Shown here: piece by piece, positions 27,606 to 36,617 of the stretch | Numbering within the stretch: position 1 is the stretch's first letter | How the letters are laid out: each line of letters opens with the position of its first letter | Source of the DNA: Pseudomonas sp. ADAK13 | Lineage (GTDB): Bacteria; Pseudomonadota; Gammaproteobacteria; Pseudomonadales; Pseudomonadaceae | DNA length: 64,000 nucleotides | Assembly (NCBI RefSeq): GCF_012935715.1 | Contig: NZ_CP052860.1 | Coordinates: forward strand, 2,356,001-2,420,000 | Direction of reading: 5' to 3' | Translations under genes and position numbers: made by a program | The notes under the pieces: generated by a model | Seen by the model: the letters and a program-made list of their open reading frames with translations, nothing else | Database searches by the model: none | What the model was told of the DNA's origin: nothing

Positions 27606-28691
27606 ATGAAAATCGGTGTAATCGGTGGCGGCCAACTGGGCCGCATGCTGGCCCTGGCGGGTACGCCGCTGGGGATGAACTTCGCTTTCCTGGACCCGGC
27701 GCCAGACGCCTGCGCGGCGGCGCTGGGTGAACACCTGCGGGCTGACTACAGCGACCCGGACCACCTGCGCCAACTGGCCGATGAAGTCGACCTGGTGACC
27801 TTCGAGTTTGAAAGCGTCCCGGCTGAAACCGTGGCCTTCCTGTCGCAGTTCGTGCCGGTGTACCCGAGCGCCGAAGCCTTGCGCATCGCTCGCGACCGCT
27901 GGTTCGAGAAGAGCATGTTCAAGGACCTGGGCATCCCGACGCCGGCCTTCGCCGACATCCAGTCCCAAGACGACCTGGACGCTGCAGTCGCCTCTATCGG
28001 CCTGCCGGCCGTGCTGAAAACCCGCACCCTGGGTTACGACGGCAAGGGCCAGAAAGTCCTGCGCAGCGCTGCCGATGTGGTCGGTACCTTCGCCGAGCTG
28101 GGCAGCGTCGCTTGTCTGCTGGAAGGCTTCGTGCCGTTCACCGGTGAAGTCTCGCTGATCGCCGTGCGTGCCCGCGATGGCGAAACCCGCTTCTATCCGT
28201 TGGTGCACAACACCCACGACAGCGGCATCCTCAAGCTGTCCGTGGCCAGCACCGATCACCCGCTGCAAGCCCTGGCCGAAGATTATTCGAGCCGAGTGCT
28301 CAAGCAGCTGGATTACGTCGGCGTGATGGCGTTCGAGTTCTTTGAAGTCGACGGTGGCCTGAAAGCCAACGAAATCGCCCCGCGCGTGCACAACTCCGGG
28401 CACTGGACCACCGAAGGCGCCGAGTGCAGCCAGTTCGAAAACCACCTGCGGGCGGTGGCGGGCTTGCCGTTGGGCTCCACGGCCAAGGTCGGCGAGAGCG
28501 CGATGCTCAACTTCATCGGCGTGGTGCCGCCGGTTGAGCGTGTGATCGCGATCGATGACTGCCACCTGCATCATTACGGCAAGGCCTTCAAGGCTGGGCG
28601 CAAGGTCGGCCACGCCAACCTGCGTTGCAAGGACCGCGCGACGCTGCAAGCGCAGATCCTCAAGGTCGAAGCGCTGATCGCCGAGCAATAA
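27606..28691 (+). CDS. purK: N5-carboxyaminoimidazole ribonucleotide synthase
   Basis: A 361-residue ATP-grasp enzyme that makes N5-CAIR from AIR, bicarbonate and ATP, directly before PurE in the pathway. It starts 'KIGVIGGGQLGRMLALAG'. It has 'VLKTRTLGYDGKGQ' (about residues 136-149) in the ATP-binding region and 'FFEVDGGLKANEIAPRVHNS', which carries the Mg/ATP ligands. I chose the ATG at 27606, which has TGAGGT at the purE stop; a TTG 9 bp earlier is possible but poorer. purE and purK form one operon. Confidence 0.95.
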   Translation: MKIGVIGGGQLGRMLALAGTPLGMNFAFLDPAPDACAAALGEHLRADYSDPDHLRQLADEVDLVTFEFESVPAETVAFLSQFVPVYPSAEALRIARDRWFEKSMFKDLGIPTPAFADIQSQDDLDAAVASIGLPAVLKTRTLGYDGKGQKVLRSAADVVGTFAELGSVACLLEGFVPFTGEVSLIAVRARDGETRFYPLVHNTHDSGILKLSVASTDHPLQALAEDYSSRVLKQLDYVGVMAFEFFEVDGGLKANEIAPRVHNSGHWTTEGAECSQFENHLRAVAGLPLGSTAKVGESAMLNFIGVVPPVERVIAIDDCHLHHYGKAFKAGRKVGHANLRCKDRATLQAQILKVEALIAEQ

Positions 28692-28795
28692 CCCAAAGCG
28701 GGGCGGGAACCATTGGTACCCGCCACCCTCTGATTGCAGGAAGCCAAAGTCTGACTAGGCTTTGACTGAGTTCACTTCATTCAGAGGGAAATGCC

Positions 28796-29041
28796 ATGGG
28801 TATCATTGGAACCATCTTTATCGGCTTGATCGTTGGCCTGCTGGCGCGTTTCCTGAAGCCAGGCGACGACAGCATGGGCTGGATCATGACCATCCTGCTG
28901 GGTATCGCCGGTTCGCTGGTTGCAACCTATGGTGGCCAGGCACTGGGTATCTACCAGGCGGGCCAGGGCGCAGGCTTTATCGGTGCACTGATCGGTGCGA
29001 TCGTGTTGTTGGTGATCTACGGTCTGCTGAGAAAGAAGTAA
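28796..29041 (+). CDS. GlsB/YeaQ/YmgE-family stress-response membrane protein
   Basis: An 81-residue, very hydrophobic protein with three membrane segments and the family pattern 'GLIVGLLARFLKPG' then 'GWIMTILLGIAGSLVATYGG' and 'GFIGALIGAIVLLVIYGLLR'. This transglycosylase-associated/YeaQ family is linked to general and envelope stress in other bacteria; its molecular action is not known. The ATG follows AGAGGGAA. It appears monocistronic, with an inverted repeat after it. Confidence 0.88.
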   Translation: MGIIGTIFIGLIVGLLARFLKPGDDSMGWIMTILLGIAGSLVATYGGQALGIYQAGQGAGFIGALIGAIVLLVIYGLLRKK

Positions 29042-29053
29042 TTTAGCGACCAG

Positions 29054-29082
29054 GCCCTCTGCGCTGCGCAGGCGCAGAGGGC
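29054..29082 (+). terminator. Strong inverted repeat after the GlsB-like gene
   Basis: GCCCTCTGCGC (29054-29064) and GCGCAGAGGGC (29072-29082) form a perfect 11-bp stem, 13 bp after the stop. There is no T-run, so it may be a weak terminator or mRNA-end stabiliser. Confidence 0.5.
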
Positions 29083-29119
29083 TAGAATGCCGGCACTGTA
29101 ATCCTTGCCGAGCCTCTCC

Positions 29120-29656
29120 ATGCGCCGTCTTCTGTTGACTCTCCTCTTGCTGGGCTGTGGCCTGGCGCACGCTGGCGAACTGCCGGAAACCGACTGGCTG
29201 GAACTGATGCCCAAGTCGGACCAGAAAGCCCTCGAAGAAATGCCCGAAATCGACCACAACTCCCCGGAAGCCCAAGGCACCTTCACGGCCAAGGGCGGCC
29301 TGAAGCAGAGCAAGGGCTTGCCGGCGGTGATGTATTCGACCAAGACCGTGGCCGCCATGAACGGCAAGAACATCCGCATCGGCGGCTACCCCGTGCCACT
29401 CGAAACCGACGCCAAGGGCCGCAGCACGCTGTTCTTCCTGGTGCCTTACCCGGGCGCGTGCATCCACGTGCCGCCACCGCCGCCCAACCAGTTGGTGCTG
29501 GTGCGTTATCCCAAGGGGTTGAAGCTGGATGATATCTACACGCCGCTGTGGGTGACGGGCACGCTGAAGGTGGAGAAGGTCAACAACGACCTGGCCGATG
29601 CGGCCTATGCGCTGGATGCGGGGAAGGTGCGGGTGGTCAAAGAGTCGGACTTGTAA
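29120..29656 (+). CDS. DUF3299-family exported protein
   Basis: A 178-residue protein with a signal peptide or lipoprotein leader ('MRRLLLTLLLLGCGLAHAGE'). There is a Cys in the leader, but the AHA-G end fits ordinary signal-peptidase cleavage better. The mature part has the DUF3299 features: 'RIGGYPVPLE', 'FFLVPYPGACIHVPPPPPNQ' with a conserved Cys and His, and 'YTPLWVTGTLKVEK'. DUF3299 proteins are periplasmic and often lie near ABC-export or metal-handling genes; the function is unknown. The ATG at 29120 begins the leader exactly; a TTG 15 bp earlier adds nothing. Confidence 0.8.
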   Translation: MRRLLLTLLLLGCGLAHAGELPETDWLELMPKSDQKALEEMPEIDHNSPEAQGTFTAKGGLKQSKGLPAVMYSTKTVAAMNGKNIRIGGYPVPLETDAKGRSTLFFLVPYPGACIHVPPPPPNQLVLVRYPKGLKLDDIYTPLWVTGTLKVEKVNNDLADAAYALDAGKVRVVKESDL

Positions 29657-29675
29657 GCCGCGACGCCATTCAAAA

Positions 29676-29765
29676 TGTGGGAGCTGGCTTGCCTGCGATG
29701 AGGGCCTGACAGTCGACATCTCTGTCGCCTGACACTCCGCTATCGCAGGCAAGCCAGCTCCCACA
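29676..29765. repeat. REP/REPIN-type inverted repeat
   Basis: The arms 'tgtgggagctggcttgcctg' (29676-29695) and 'caggcaagccagctcccaca' (29746-29765) are perfect reverse complements over 20 bp. Same family as at 461, 26788 and 38298. It separates two convergent genes. Confidence 0.85.
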
Positions 29766-29776
29766 TTTGATTGGGT

Positions 29777-30676
29777 TTACAGGGCGATACCGCTGATGCT
29801 CACACCCAGGGTATGGCTTTCGCCCGGCGCGAGCGTTACCGCATCGTCCAGCACATTCGCGGTCTCGATGCAGAGCATGCCCTGCCAGCCGTCGTCGGCC
29901 ATGTCGCTGAAGGCCTTGGCGCGTTCGGTCCACGGGTTCCAGATCACCGTCGAGCGCGAGCCTGTGCTGCTGAGCTGAACACGGCGCTGCCAGTCTTTGT
30001 CGACAATGTTCAGCTGCGCCGGCGTGTCGAGGTAGATGCGGTCGGTCTCGGCGGTGAAGTGCAACAGCCCGGATTGTTGCTTGTGGGTCCAGCCGTCGGC
30101 GGTATCGATATAGGCCAGGCCGTCCAAACCTTCGACCTGCACATTGCGCACATCGCTGACCGCAAAGTAGCTGTGCAGTGCCTGGCTGAGGCTGACGGTC
30201 TCGGTGCCACGGTTATGGCTGGTCAGGCGAATGTGCAACTGATCATCCAGCAGGAGGCTCATCTTCAGGTCGACCTGATGGGGCCAGCCCGGGAAGCCAC
30301 CTTCGGGCACCGGCAGTTCCAGCTCCACGCGCAGTGCTGTGCCTTCAGCTTCAACGCCCACCAACGCCCAGTCGGCGGTCCGCACGAAACCATGCGCGCC
30401 CGCCGGCTCGTCACCCTGATACATGGCCTTGACGCTCTGCGGGTTGCGGTCGAATACACCAAACCACGGCCAGCACACCGGCACACCGGTGCGAATGCCT
30501 TTGCCTTTCTTGAACACCACGTCGTCGTTGGGCCAGATCAGCGGCTTTTCGCCGGTGCGCTGGTAACTGACGATATGTGCGCCTTGCTGGGCCACCACCA
30601 ATTCGGCGCCGTTATGGCGGATGCGCCATGCGTTCAGCTCATCCAGTTTGACGGTTTCAACGTTGGGTGTAGACAT
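29777..30676 (-). CDS. yeaD: D-hexose-6-phosphate mutarotase (aldose 1-epimerase family)
   Basis: A 299-residue galactose-mutarotase-fold protein of the YeaD/YMR099c group, which interconverts alpha and beta anomers of glucose-6-phosphate and similar sugars. Visible features are 'GVPVCWPWFG' (about residues 62-71), 'AHGFVRTADWALV' with a catalytic-site His, 'ALHSYFAVSDV' with the second His, and 'IWNPWTERAKAFSDM' followed by 'MLCIETANVLD' with the acidic catalytic residue. The ATG at 30676 is preferred to a GTG two codons earlier. It lies 58 bp downstream of the thioesterase gene on the same strand. Confidence 0.9.
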   Translation of the reverse strand: MSTPNVETVKLDELNAWRIRHNGAELVVAQQGAHIVSYQRTGEKPLIWPNDDVVFKKGKGIRTGVPVCWPWFGVFDRNPQSVKAMYQGDEPAGAHGFVRTADWALVGVEAEGTALRVELELPVPEGGFPGWPHQVDLKMSLLLDDQLHIRLTSHNRGTETVSLSQALHSYFAVSDVRNVQVEGLDGLAYIDTADGWTHKQQSGLLHFTAETDRIYLDTPAQLNIVDKDWQRRVQLSSTGSRSTVIWNPWTERAKAFSDMADDGWQGMLCIETANVLDDAVTLAPGESHTLGVSISGIAL

Positions 30677-30734
30677 AGGCACGCGCTCTCAATGGCAGAC
30701 AATGGGGCAATGGACCGTCAAAACGTCGCGATGT

Positions 30735-31139
30735 TTAACGCGCCCGCGACGGAACCGACCTGGTGCGACCGCTGCCGTCGATGGCAACGAACACAAACAC
30801 CGCCTCGGTGACCTTGCGCCATTCGCTGGACAGCGGGTCGTCGCTCCACACTTCGACCATCATCTGGATCGAGCTGCGGCCGATTTCCAGGGCCTGGGTA
30901 TAGAAGGACAACTGTGCGCCGACTGCCACGGGCACCAGGAATGCCATGCGGTCGATCGCTACGGTCGCCACGCGGCCACCGGCAACCTTGCTCGCCATGG
31001 CCGTGCCGGCCAGGTCCATCTGCGCGACCAGCCAGCCGCCGAAGATGTCGCCGAAACCGTTGGTTTCACGCGGGAGTGCGGTGATTTGCAGGGCGAGATC
31101 GCCTTGCGGGATAGGATCTTCTTGTTCGAGTTCGATCAT
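30735..31139 (-). CDS. Acyl-CoA thioesterase, YciA-like hot-dog fold
   Basis: A 134-residue single hot-dog domain. 'ALPRETNGFGDIFGGWLVAQ' (about residues 21-40) is the conserved N-terminal motif with the catalytic Asn/Asp region of YciA-type hexameric thioesterases, followed by 'MDLAGTAMASKVAGGRVATV' and 'VEVWSDD'. These enzymes hydrolyse short- to long-chain acyl-CoA. It is probably co-transcribed with the mutarotase gene downstream. Confidence 0.87.
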   Translation of the reverse strand: MIELEQEDPIPQGDLALQITALPRETNGFGDIFGGWLVAQMDLAGTAMASKVAGGRVATVAIDRMAFLVPVAVGAQLSFYTQALEIGRSSIQMMVEVWSDDPLSSEWRKVTEAVFVFVAIDGSGRTRSVPSRAR

Positions 31140-31596
31140 GCCGGTGCCTCTGACCCGTGACGCTTCATGGGTATTTCAAGTGGATAGCCGTCTTCTGGAA
31201 AAACGTTTCAGCACCAACATACACCGCTCGATGCGTTTCTCGTAAGGCGTACTAAAGGGAAACTCTGCCAAATCGGCTGGCGGGCCGCCAACGGCGTTTT
31301 GGCACAGCAGCCCCTCAAGGATGCGGGTCTGGCGCTTGCAATGGCCGAGTATATCGAGCCGTCGGCGCCACGACGACCTCCTGCGGCTCATTTGGTCGGT
31401 AAATAGACGCTGTATCGCGGCTTTTTCCGGCAACTGTGCTCCTGCTCATGTTAATTGCACGTCTGCGACGGGAATATTTCGCTCATCTGAACTGTTAACT
31501 GCTCAACGCTGTGCTTTTTCAAGCGATTTGCTATCTTGCCAAGCCTGCCGCAAGTCCCGGGCTTGCCGTCCTGACTACTATAAGAGAAGCCTTGCC
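31140..31596. other. Intergenic region between thioesterase and MFS genes
   Basis: A 457-bp gap between divergent genes, so it should hold two promoters. It is less GC-rich near 31400-31530. The only open frame of note (31176-31433, minus) has biased Arg content and no family resemblance, and I do not call it. I see no RNA gene, repeat or named motif. Confidence 0.5.
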
Positions 31597-32886
31597 ATGT
31601 CCTCCGTGCCCGCAAGCAGCGCGCAACCTTCGCGCCCGCTGACCCGCAACGACTACAAAACCCTGTCGCTGTCTGCCTTGGGCGGGGCGCTGGAGTTCTA
31701 CGACTTCATCATTTTCGTGTTTTTCGCCACGGTGGTCGGAAAGCTGTTCTTTCCCGCCGACATGCCCGAATGGCTGCGCTTGATGCAGACCTTCGGCATC
31801 TTCGCTGCGGGCTACCTGGCGCGGCCGTTGGGCGGGATTATCATGGCGCACTTCGGCGACCTGCTGGGGCGCAAGAAGATGTTCACCCTGAGCATCTTCA
31901 TGATGGCCGTGCCGACCCTGATCATGGGCCTGCTGCCCACCTACGCACAGATCGGCCTGTGGGCGCCGATCCTGCTGTTGCTGATGCGCGTGATCCAGGG
32001 CGCAGCGATTGGCGGTGAAGTGCCGGGCGCCTGGGTGTTCGTGTCCGAGCACGTGCCGCCGCGTCATATCGGTTATGCCTGCGGTACCCTGACCAGCGGC
32101 CTGACGGCGGGCATCCTTTTGGGGTCGCTGGTGGCTACCGCCATCAACACCCTCTATAGCCCGGAGCAGGTGTCGGATTACGCCTGGCGGATTCCTTTCC
32201 TGTTGGGCGGTGTGTTTGGCCTGCTGTCGGTGTACCTGCGCCGCTGGCTGCATGAAACCCCGATCTTCGCCGAGATGCAGCAGCGCAAGACCCTGGCGGC
32301 TGAACTGCCCTTGCGCGCGGTGTTGCGTGATCACCGTGGGGCCATCGTGCTGTCGATGCTGCTGACCTGGTTGCTCTCGGCCGGCATCGTTGTCGTCATC
32401 CTGATGACCCCGACTGTGTTGCAGACCGTCTACCACTTCAGCCCGACTGTTTCGCTGCAAGCCAACAGCCTGGCCATCGTTACCCTGAGCATTGGTTGCA
32501 TCATTTCAGGCGCCCTGGCGGACCGCTTCGGGGCGGGCCGTGTGCTGATCGCCGGTTGCGCATTGCTGCTGGCAACTTCCTGGACGCTGTACCACAGCCT
32601 CGCCAATCATCCTGACTGGCTGTTCCCGCTGTATACCCTGACCGGCCTGTTTGTGGGCACGGTCGGCGTGGTGCCCTACGTGATGGTGAAAGCCTTCCCG
32701 CCAGTGGTGCGCTTCAGCGGTCTGTCGTTCTCCTACAACGTGGCGTACGCGGTGTTCGGCGGCCTGACGCCGCTGGTGGTGTCGCTGCTGATGAAGGAAA
32801 GCCCGATGGGCCCGGCGTACTACGTGGCAGTGATCTGCACCATGGGCATGCTGGTGGGTGCTTATCTGTGGAAGCGCGGGCGCTAA
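31597..32886 (+). CDS. MFS transporter, metabolite:H+ symporter (MHS) type
   Basis: A 429-residue, 12-helix major facilitator. The loop 2-3 signature appears as 'GDLLGRKKMFTLSIFMMAVP' (about residues 88-107), the start 'LSALGGALEFYDFIIF' is typical of the MHS subfamily (citrate, dicarboxylates, proline/betaine, alpha-ketoglutarate), and loop 8-9 has 'GALADRFGAGRVL'. The substrate cannot be read; an organic acid is likely. ATG 31597 was chosen over the longer frame because it begins the recognisable protein. Confidence 0.87.
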   Translation: MSSVPASSAQPSRPLTRNDYKTLSLSALGGALEFYDFIIFVFFATVVGKLFFPADMPEWLRLMQTFGIFAAGYLARPLGGIIMAHFGDLLGRKKMFTLSIFMMAVPTLIMGLLPTYAQIGLWAPILLLLMRVIQGAAIGGEVPGAWVFVSEHVPPRHIGYACGTLTSGLTAGILLGSLVATAINTLYSPEQVSDYAWRIPFLLGGVFGLLSVYLRRWLHETPIFAEMQQRKTLAAELPLRAVLRDHRGAIVLSMLLTWLLSAGIVVVILMTPTVLQTVYHFSPTVSLQANSLAIVTLSIGCIISGALADRFGAGRVLIAGCALLLATSWTLYHSLANHPDWLFPLYTLTGLFVGTVGVVPYVMVKAFPPVVRFSGLSFSYNVAYAVFGGLTPLVVSLLMKESPMGPAYYVAVICTMGMLVGAYLWKRGR

Positions 32887-32900
32887 CTTACGAATACCCT

Positions 32901-32930
32901 TGTGGTGAGGGAGCTTGCTCCCTCACCACA
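32901..32930. repeat. Palindromic repeat of the 'GTGGNGAGGGAGC' class
   Basis: TGTGGTGAGGGAGC-TT-GCTCCCTCACCACA is a perfect 14-bp stem with a 2-base centre, 14 bp after the MFS stop. It is the sister of the element at 41229. Confidence 0.85.
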
Positions 32931-33052
32931 GATTTTGCTCGGCAACCCTTACAGAGTGTTTCCAACGAACTGCTCCATTCGCCTTAACCTCCTCGCAAGC
33001 CCCCGGATTTATTGAACTGCCCCTTCCTGTCAGGTTTTTCATGAATGATGGC

Positions 33053-33086
33053 CTTTCATCTAATTGTCATATTACGGACATAGAGT
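33053..33086 (+). promoter_or_regulatory. Pho box and -10 of pstS
   Basis: CTTTCAT-CTAA-TTGTCAT (33053-33070) matches the Pho-box half-site CTGTCAT twice at 11-bp spacing, with one mismatch in each half. TAGAGT at 33081-33086 is placed as a -10, 10 bp downstream, as in PhoB-activated promoters. It lies 78 bp before pstS. Confidence 0.82.
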
Positions 33087-33148
33087 GTTCACACGGCCTA
33101 CCGATACTTGGCCCCGATCCAATTATCCCTATCTGCTAGGAGCAAGGC

Positions 33149-34138
33149 ATGAAACTTAAACGTTTGATGGCGGCAATGACTTTTGTCGCTGCTGGCGTTG
33201 CGACCGCTAACGCGGTAGCCGCTGGTGTTGACCCGGCCATTCCGGCTTATGTGAAGACCACTGGTGTGTCGGGCAACCTGTCCAGCGTTGGTTCCGATAC
33301 CCTGGCAAACCTGATGACCCTGTGGGCTGAGGGTTACAAAAAGGAATACCCGAACGTCAACATCCAGATTCAGGCCGCCGGCTCCGCCACTGCACCTCCT
33401 GCGCTGACTGAAGGCACCTCCAACCTGGGCCCGATGAGCCGCAAGATGAAGGACACCGAACTGGCTGCCTTCGAGCAGAAGTACGGCTACAAGCCAACCG
33501 CTATCCCGGTTGCCGTGGATGCCCTGGCCGTGTTCGTGCACAAGGACAACCCGATCCAGCACCTGACCATGGAACAAGTCGACGCGATCTTCTCCTCGAC
33601 GCGTCTGTGCGGCGCCAAAGCTGACGTCAAGACCTGGGGCGACCTGGGCGTGACCGGCGACCTGGCCAACAAGCCAGTGCAACTGTTCGGTCGTAACTCG
33701 GTATCCGGCACCTACGGCTACTTCAAGGAAGAAGCCCTGTGCAAAGGCGACTACAAACCTAACGTGAACGAACAACCAGGTTCGGCGTCGGTTGTGCAGT
33801 CCATCAGCTCCTCGCTGAACGGCATCGGTTACTCGGGCATCGGTTACAAAACCGCCAGCGTGAAAACCGTGGCCCTGGCCAAGAAAGGCAGCACTGACTT
33901 CATCGAAGACAGCGAAGAAAACGCCCTGAACGGTAAATACCCGCTGTCGCGCTTCCTCTACGTTTACGTCAACAAAGCCCCGAACAAGCCTCTGGCCCCG
34001 CTGGAAGCCGAGTTCGTGAAGCTGGTTCTGTCCAAACAGGGCCAGGAAGTGGTAGTGAAAGACGGCTACATCCCGCTGCCAGCCAAAGTTGCCGCCAAGG
34101 CACTGGCTGACCTGGGCCTGAAAGAAGGTGGCAAATAA
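33149..34138 (+). CDS. pstS: Phosphate ABC transporter substrate-binding protein
   Basis: A 329-residue periplasmic phosphate-binding protein with a signal peptide ('[20 protein letters not shown]', cleavage about residue 24). The phosphate-binding loops are seen in '[12 protein letters not shown]' (about 46-57) and '[18 protein letters not shown]' (about 180-200), with two Cys (about 153 and 197) that could pair. It delivers phosphate to PstCAB. The Pho box upstream and pstC, pstA, pstB and phoU downstream fix the assignment. pstC has its own Pho box, so pstS can be made in excess. Confidence 0.93.
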   Translation: MKLKRLMAAMTFVAAGVATANAVAAGVDPAIPAYVKTTGVSGNLSSVGSDTLANLMTLWAEGYKKEYPNVNIQIQAAGSATAPPALTEGTSNLGPMSRKMKDTELAAFEQKYGYKPTAIPVAVDALAVFVHKDNPIQHLTMEQVDAIFSSTRLCGAKADVKTWGDLGVTGDLANKPVQLFGRNSVSGTYGYFKEEALCKGDYKPNVNEQPGSASVVQSISSSLNGIGYSGIGYKTASVKTVALAKKGSTDFIEDSEENALNGKYPLSRFLYVYVNKAPNKPLAPLEAEFVKLVLSKQGQEVVVKDGYIPLPAKVAAKALADLGLKEGGK

Positions 34139-34276
34139 GCCGCCGGTAAACTTGTCTTGAGCCGGGGTTTAGCCGCGGTTCAAGGCCTGGGCGGGGTCTG
34201 CAGGACCTGGACCTCGCCTCCCATTTTTCAGTCTGCTGCCAGCTACGCTGCGCGGCGGATTTCTTGCGTCACTGCA

Positions 34277-34310
34277 TTGTCATCTTTCTGTCATACAGGA
34301 TCGCTAGGGT
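34277..34310 (+). promoter_or_regulatory. Pho box and -10 of pstC
   Basis: TTGTCAT-CTTT-CTGTCAT (34277-34294) is a near-perfect PhoB site (13 of 14 half-site bases). TAGGGT at 34305-34310 sits 10 bp further as a -10. This gives pstCAB-phoU a promoter separate from that of pstS. Transcription would start close to the pstC ATG, so the leader is very short. Confidence 0.85.
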
Positions 34311-34316
34311 GTGCGC

Positions 34317-36602
34317 ATGAATGATCTGGCCAATTCCACCATGACGACGACTTCTCCCCCCAAGCGCATTGATTTCAATACGCCTGAGCTGCAACGCAAG
34401 CGCCGAATCCGCGCGCTCAAGGATCGCCTGACCCGCTGGTACGTGCTGATTGGCGGCCTCGCCGTGCTGGGCGCGATCACCTTGATCTTCTTCTTTCTTG
34501 CCTATGTAGTCGCGCCGCTGTTCCACGGCGCCAACCTGACCAAGGAAGAGGCCCTGACGCCGGCCTGGCTGCAGGACGCCGGCAAGCCGCTGATGATTTC
34601 CATGGAAGAACAGAACCAGGTCGCGATGCGGGTTTCCGACAAGGGCCAGGCACTGTTCTTCAGCGTTGATACGGGGGCCGAACTCAAGCGCGTTGACCTG
34701 CCATTGCCGGCCGGTGTGACAGTTGCTTCCATTGGTGAAGACCAGCCGGGCAGCCCGCTGGTGATCCTCGGCCTGTCCAACGGCCAGTCCCTGGTGTTCC
34801 GCCATACCTATAAAGTGTCGTACCCGGACGGCAAGAAGACCATCTCGCCCGCCATTGAATACCCTTACGGCGAAACGCCGATCGTCCTCGACGAACAAGG
34901 TCGCTCCCTTGAGCACGTAGCCTTGAATGCTACCGACTCGACGCTGGTGGTGGCCGGTTCCAGTGGCGCCCATCTGAACGTGCTGTCTATCAGCCGTGAA
35001 GAAAACATGATGACCGAGGAAGTCACCACCGAGCAGAAGCGCATCGAACTGCCGCAAATGACCGAGCCGGTGAAAGCCATTTTCGTCGATCCGCGCCAGC
35101 AGTGGCTGTACGTGATCAACGGCCGCGCCCAGGCCGACGTGTTCAGCCTGCGGGACAACAGCCTCAACGGTCGATACAAATTACTGGAAGACGGCGTTGC
35201 GCAAGTCACCGCCAGTACCCAACTGGTGGGCGGCATCTCGCTGATCATCGGTAACTCCAGCGGTGGCCTGGCGCAGTGGTTCATGGCCCGTGACCCGGAC
35301 GGCGAACAGCGTCTGAAGCAGATTCGTACTTTCCAGATGGGCACCGCGCCTATCGTTGAAATCACCGCTGAAGAACGTCGCAAAGGCTTCACCGCCCTCG
35401 ACGCCTCCGGCAAGTTCGGCGTGTTCCACAGCACCGCCCACCGTACGCTGCTGGTGGACCCGGTGGTCGAGGGCACCGGGATCTTCGGCATGTCGCCACG
35501 GGCCAACCGGGTGATCGTCGAAGCCGGCGGCAAGCTGCAACCGCTGCTGCTGGACAACCCGCACCCGGAAGTGTCCTGGAGCGCGTTGTGGAGCAAGGTC
35601 TGGTACGAAAACTACGACGAGCCTAAATACGTCTGGCAATCGACCGCCGCCAACACCGACTTCGAACCCAAGATGAGCCTGGCCCCGCTGACCTTCGGCA
35701 CCCTGAAGGCCGCGTTCTACGCCATGCTGCTGGCGGCGCCACTGGCGGTTGCCGCTGCGATCTACACCGCTTACTTCATGGCCCCGAGCCTGCGCCGCAA
35801 GGTCAAGCCGGTGATCGAGTTGATGGAAGCGATGCCGACAGTAATCCTCGGCTTCTTCGCCGGCCTGTTCCTGGCGCCGTATGTGGAAGGGCATCTGCCG
35901 GGGATTTTCAGCCTGCTGATGCTGCTGCCGATCGGCATCCTGGTGGCCGGCTTCATCTTCAGCCGCCTGCCGGAGTCGATCCGCCTGCGGGTTCCGGATG
36001 GCTGGGAAAGCGCGATCCTGATCCCGGTGATCCTGTTTGTGGGCTGGCTCTCGCTGTACATGAGCCCGTACCTGGAAACCTGGTTCTTTGGCGGCGACAT
36101 GCGCATGTGGATCTCCCACGACCTGGGCATCACCTACGACCAGCGCAACGCCCTGGTCGTCGGCCTGGCCATGGGTTTTGCGGTGATCCCGAACATCTAC
36201 TCCATCGCCGAAGACGCCGTGTTCAGCGTGCCGCGCGGCCTGACCCTGGGCTCGTTGGCCCTGGGCGCCACGCCATGGCAGACCATGACCCGCGTGGTGA
36301 TCCTGACCGCCAGCCCGGGCATTTTCTCGGCGCTGATGATCGGCATGGGCCGTGCGGTGGGTGAAACCATGATCGTGCTGATGGCCACCGGTAACACGCC
36401 GGTGATGGAGATGAACCTGTTTGAAGGCCTGCGCACCCTGGCGGCCAACGTCGCGGTGGAAATGCCCGAGTCGGAAGTCGGCGGCAGCCACTACCGCGTG
36501 CTGTTCCTCTCGGCGCTGGTGCTGCTGCTGTTCACCTTCATCATGAACACCCTCGCCGAGCTGATCCGTCAGCGTCTGCGCAAGAAATACTCGTCGCTTT
36601 AA
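34317..36602 (+). CDS. pstC: Phosphate ABC transporter permease, large form
   Basis: A 761-residue PstC, more than twice the length of the E. coli protein (about 320). After the first membrane segment (about 43-64) comes a periplasmic region of about 390 residues with beta-propeller-like features ('PVKAIFVDPRQQWLYVINGR'-type blades). The usual permease core follows (about 460-755), with the EAA-like loop 'LTLGSLALGATPWQTMTRVV' that contacts PstB. Large PstC/PstA pairs are known from Pseudomonas and Vibrio. A later in-frame ATG at 34341 is possible given the promoter position. It is 15 bp from pstA. Confidence 0.93.
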   Translation: MNDLANSTMTTTSPPKRIDFNTPELQRKRRIRALKDRLTRWYVLIGGLAVLGAITLIFFFLAYVVAPLFHGANLTKEEALTPAWLQDAGKPLMISMEEQNQVAMRVSDKGQALFFSVDTGAELKRVDLPLPAGVTVASIGEDQPGSPLVILGLSNGQSLVFRHTYKVSYPDGKKTISPAIEYPYGETPIVLDEQGRSLEHVALNATDSTLVVAGSSGAHLNVLSISREENMMTEEVTTEQKRIELPQMTEPVKAIFVDPRQQWLYVINGRAQADVFSLRDNSLNGRYKLLEDGVAQVTASTQLVGGISLIIGNSSGGLAQWFMARDPDGEQRLKQIRTFQMGTAPIVEITAEERRKGFTALDASGKFGVFHSTAHRTLLVDPVVEGTGIFGMSPRANRVIVEAGGKLQPLLLDNPHPEVSWSALWSKVWYENYDEPKYVWQSTAANTDFEPKMSLAPLTFGTLKAAFYAMLLAAPLAVAAAIYTAYFMAPSLRRKVKPVIELMEAMPTVILGFFAGLFLAPYVEGHLPGIFSLLMLLPIGILVAGFIFSRLPESIRLRVPDGWESAILIPVILFVGWLSLYMSPYLETWFFGGDMRMWISHDLGITYDQRNALVVGLAMGFAVIPNIYSIAEDAVFSVPRGLTLGSLALGATPWQTMTRVVILTASPGIFSALMIGMGRAVGETMIVLMATGNTPVMEMNLFEGLRTLAANVAVEMPESEVGGSHYRVLFLSALVLLLFTFIMNTLAELIRQRLRKKYSSL

Positions 36603-36617
36603 GAAAGGTAGAAGTCT

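Noticed and set aside
31176..31433. 85-codon open frame in the thioesterase/MFS gap
   Set aside because: Arg-rich, no ribosome-binding site or family resemblance, and it occupies a region that should hold promoters.
34139..34276. A terminator between pstS and pstC
   Set aside because: GC-rich partial repeats are present but I could not find a clean stem with a T-run.
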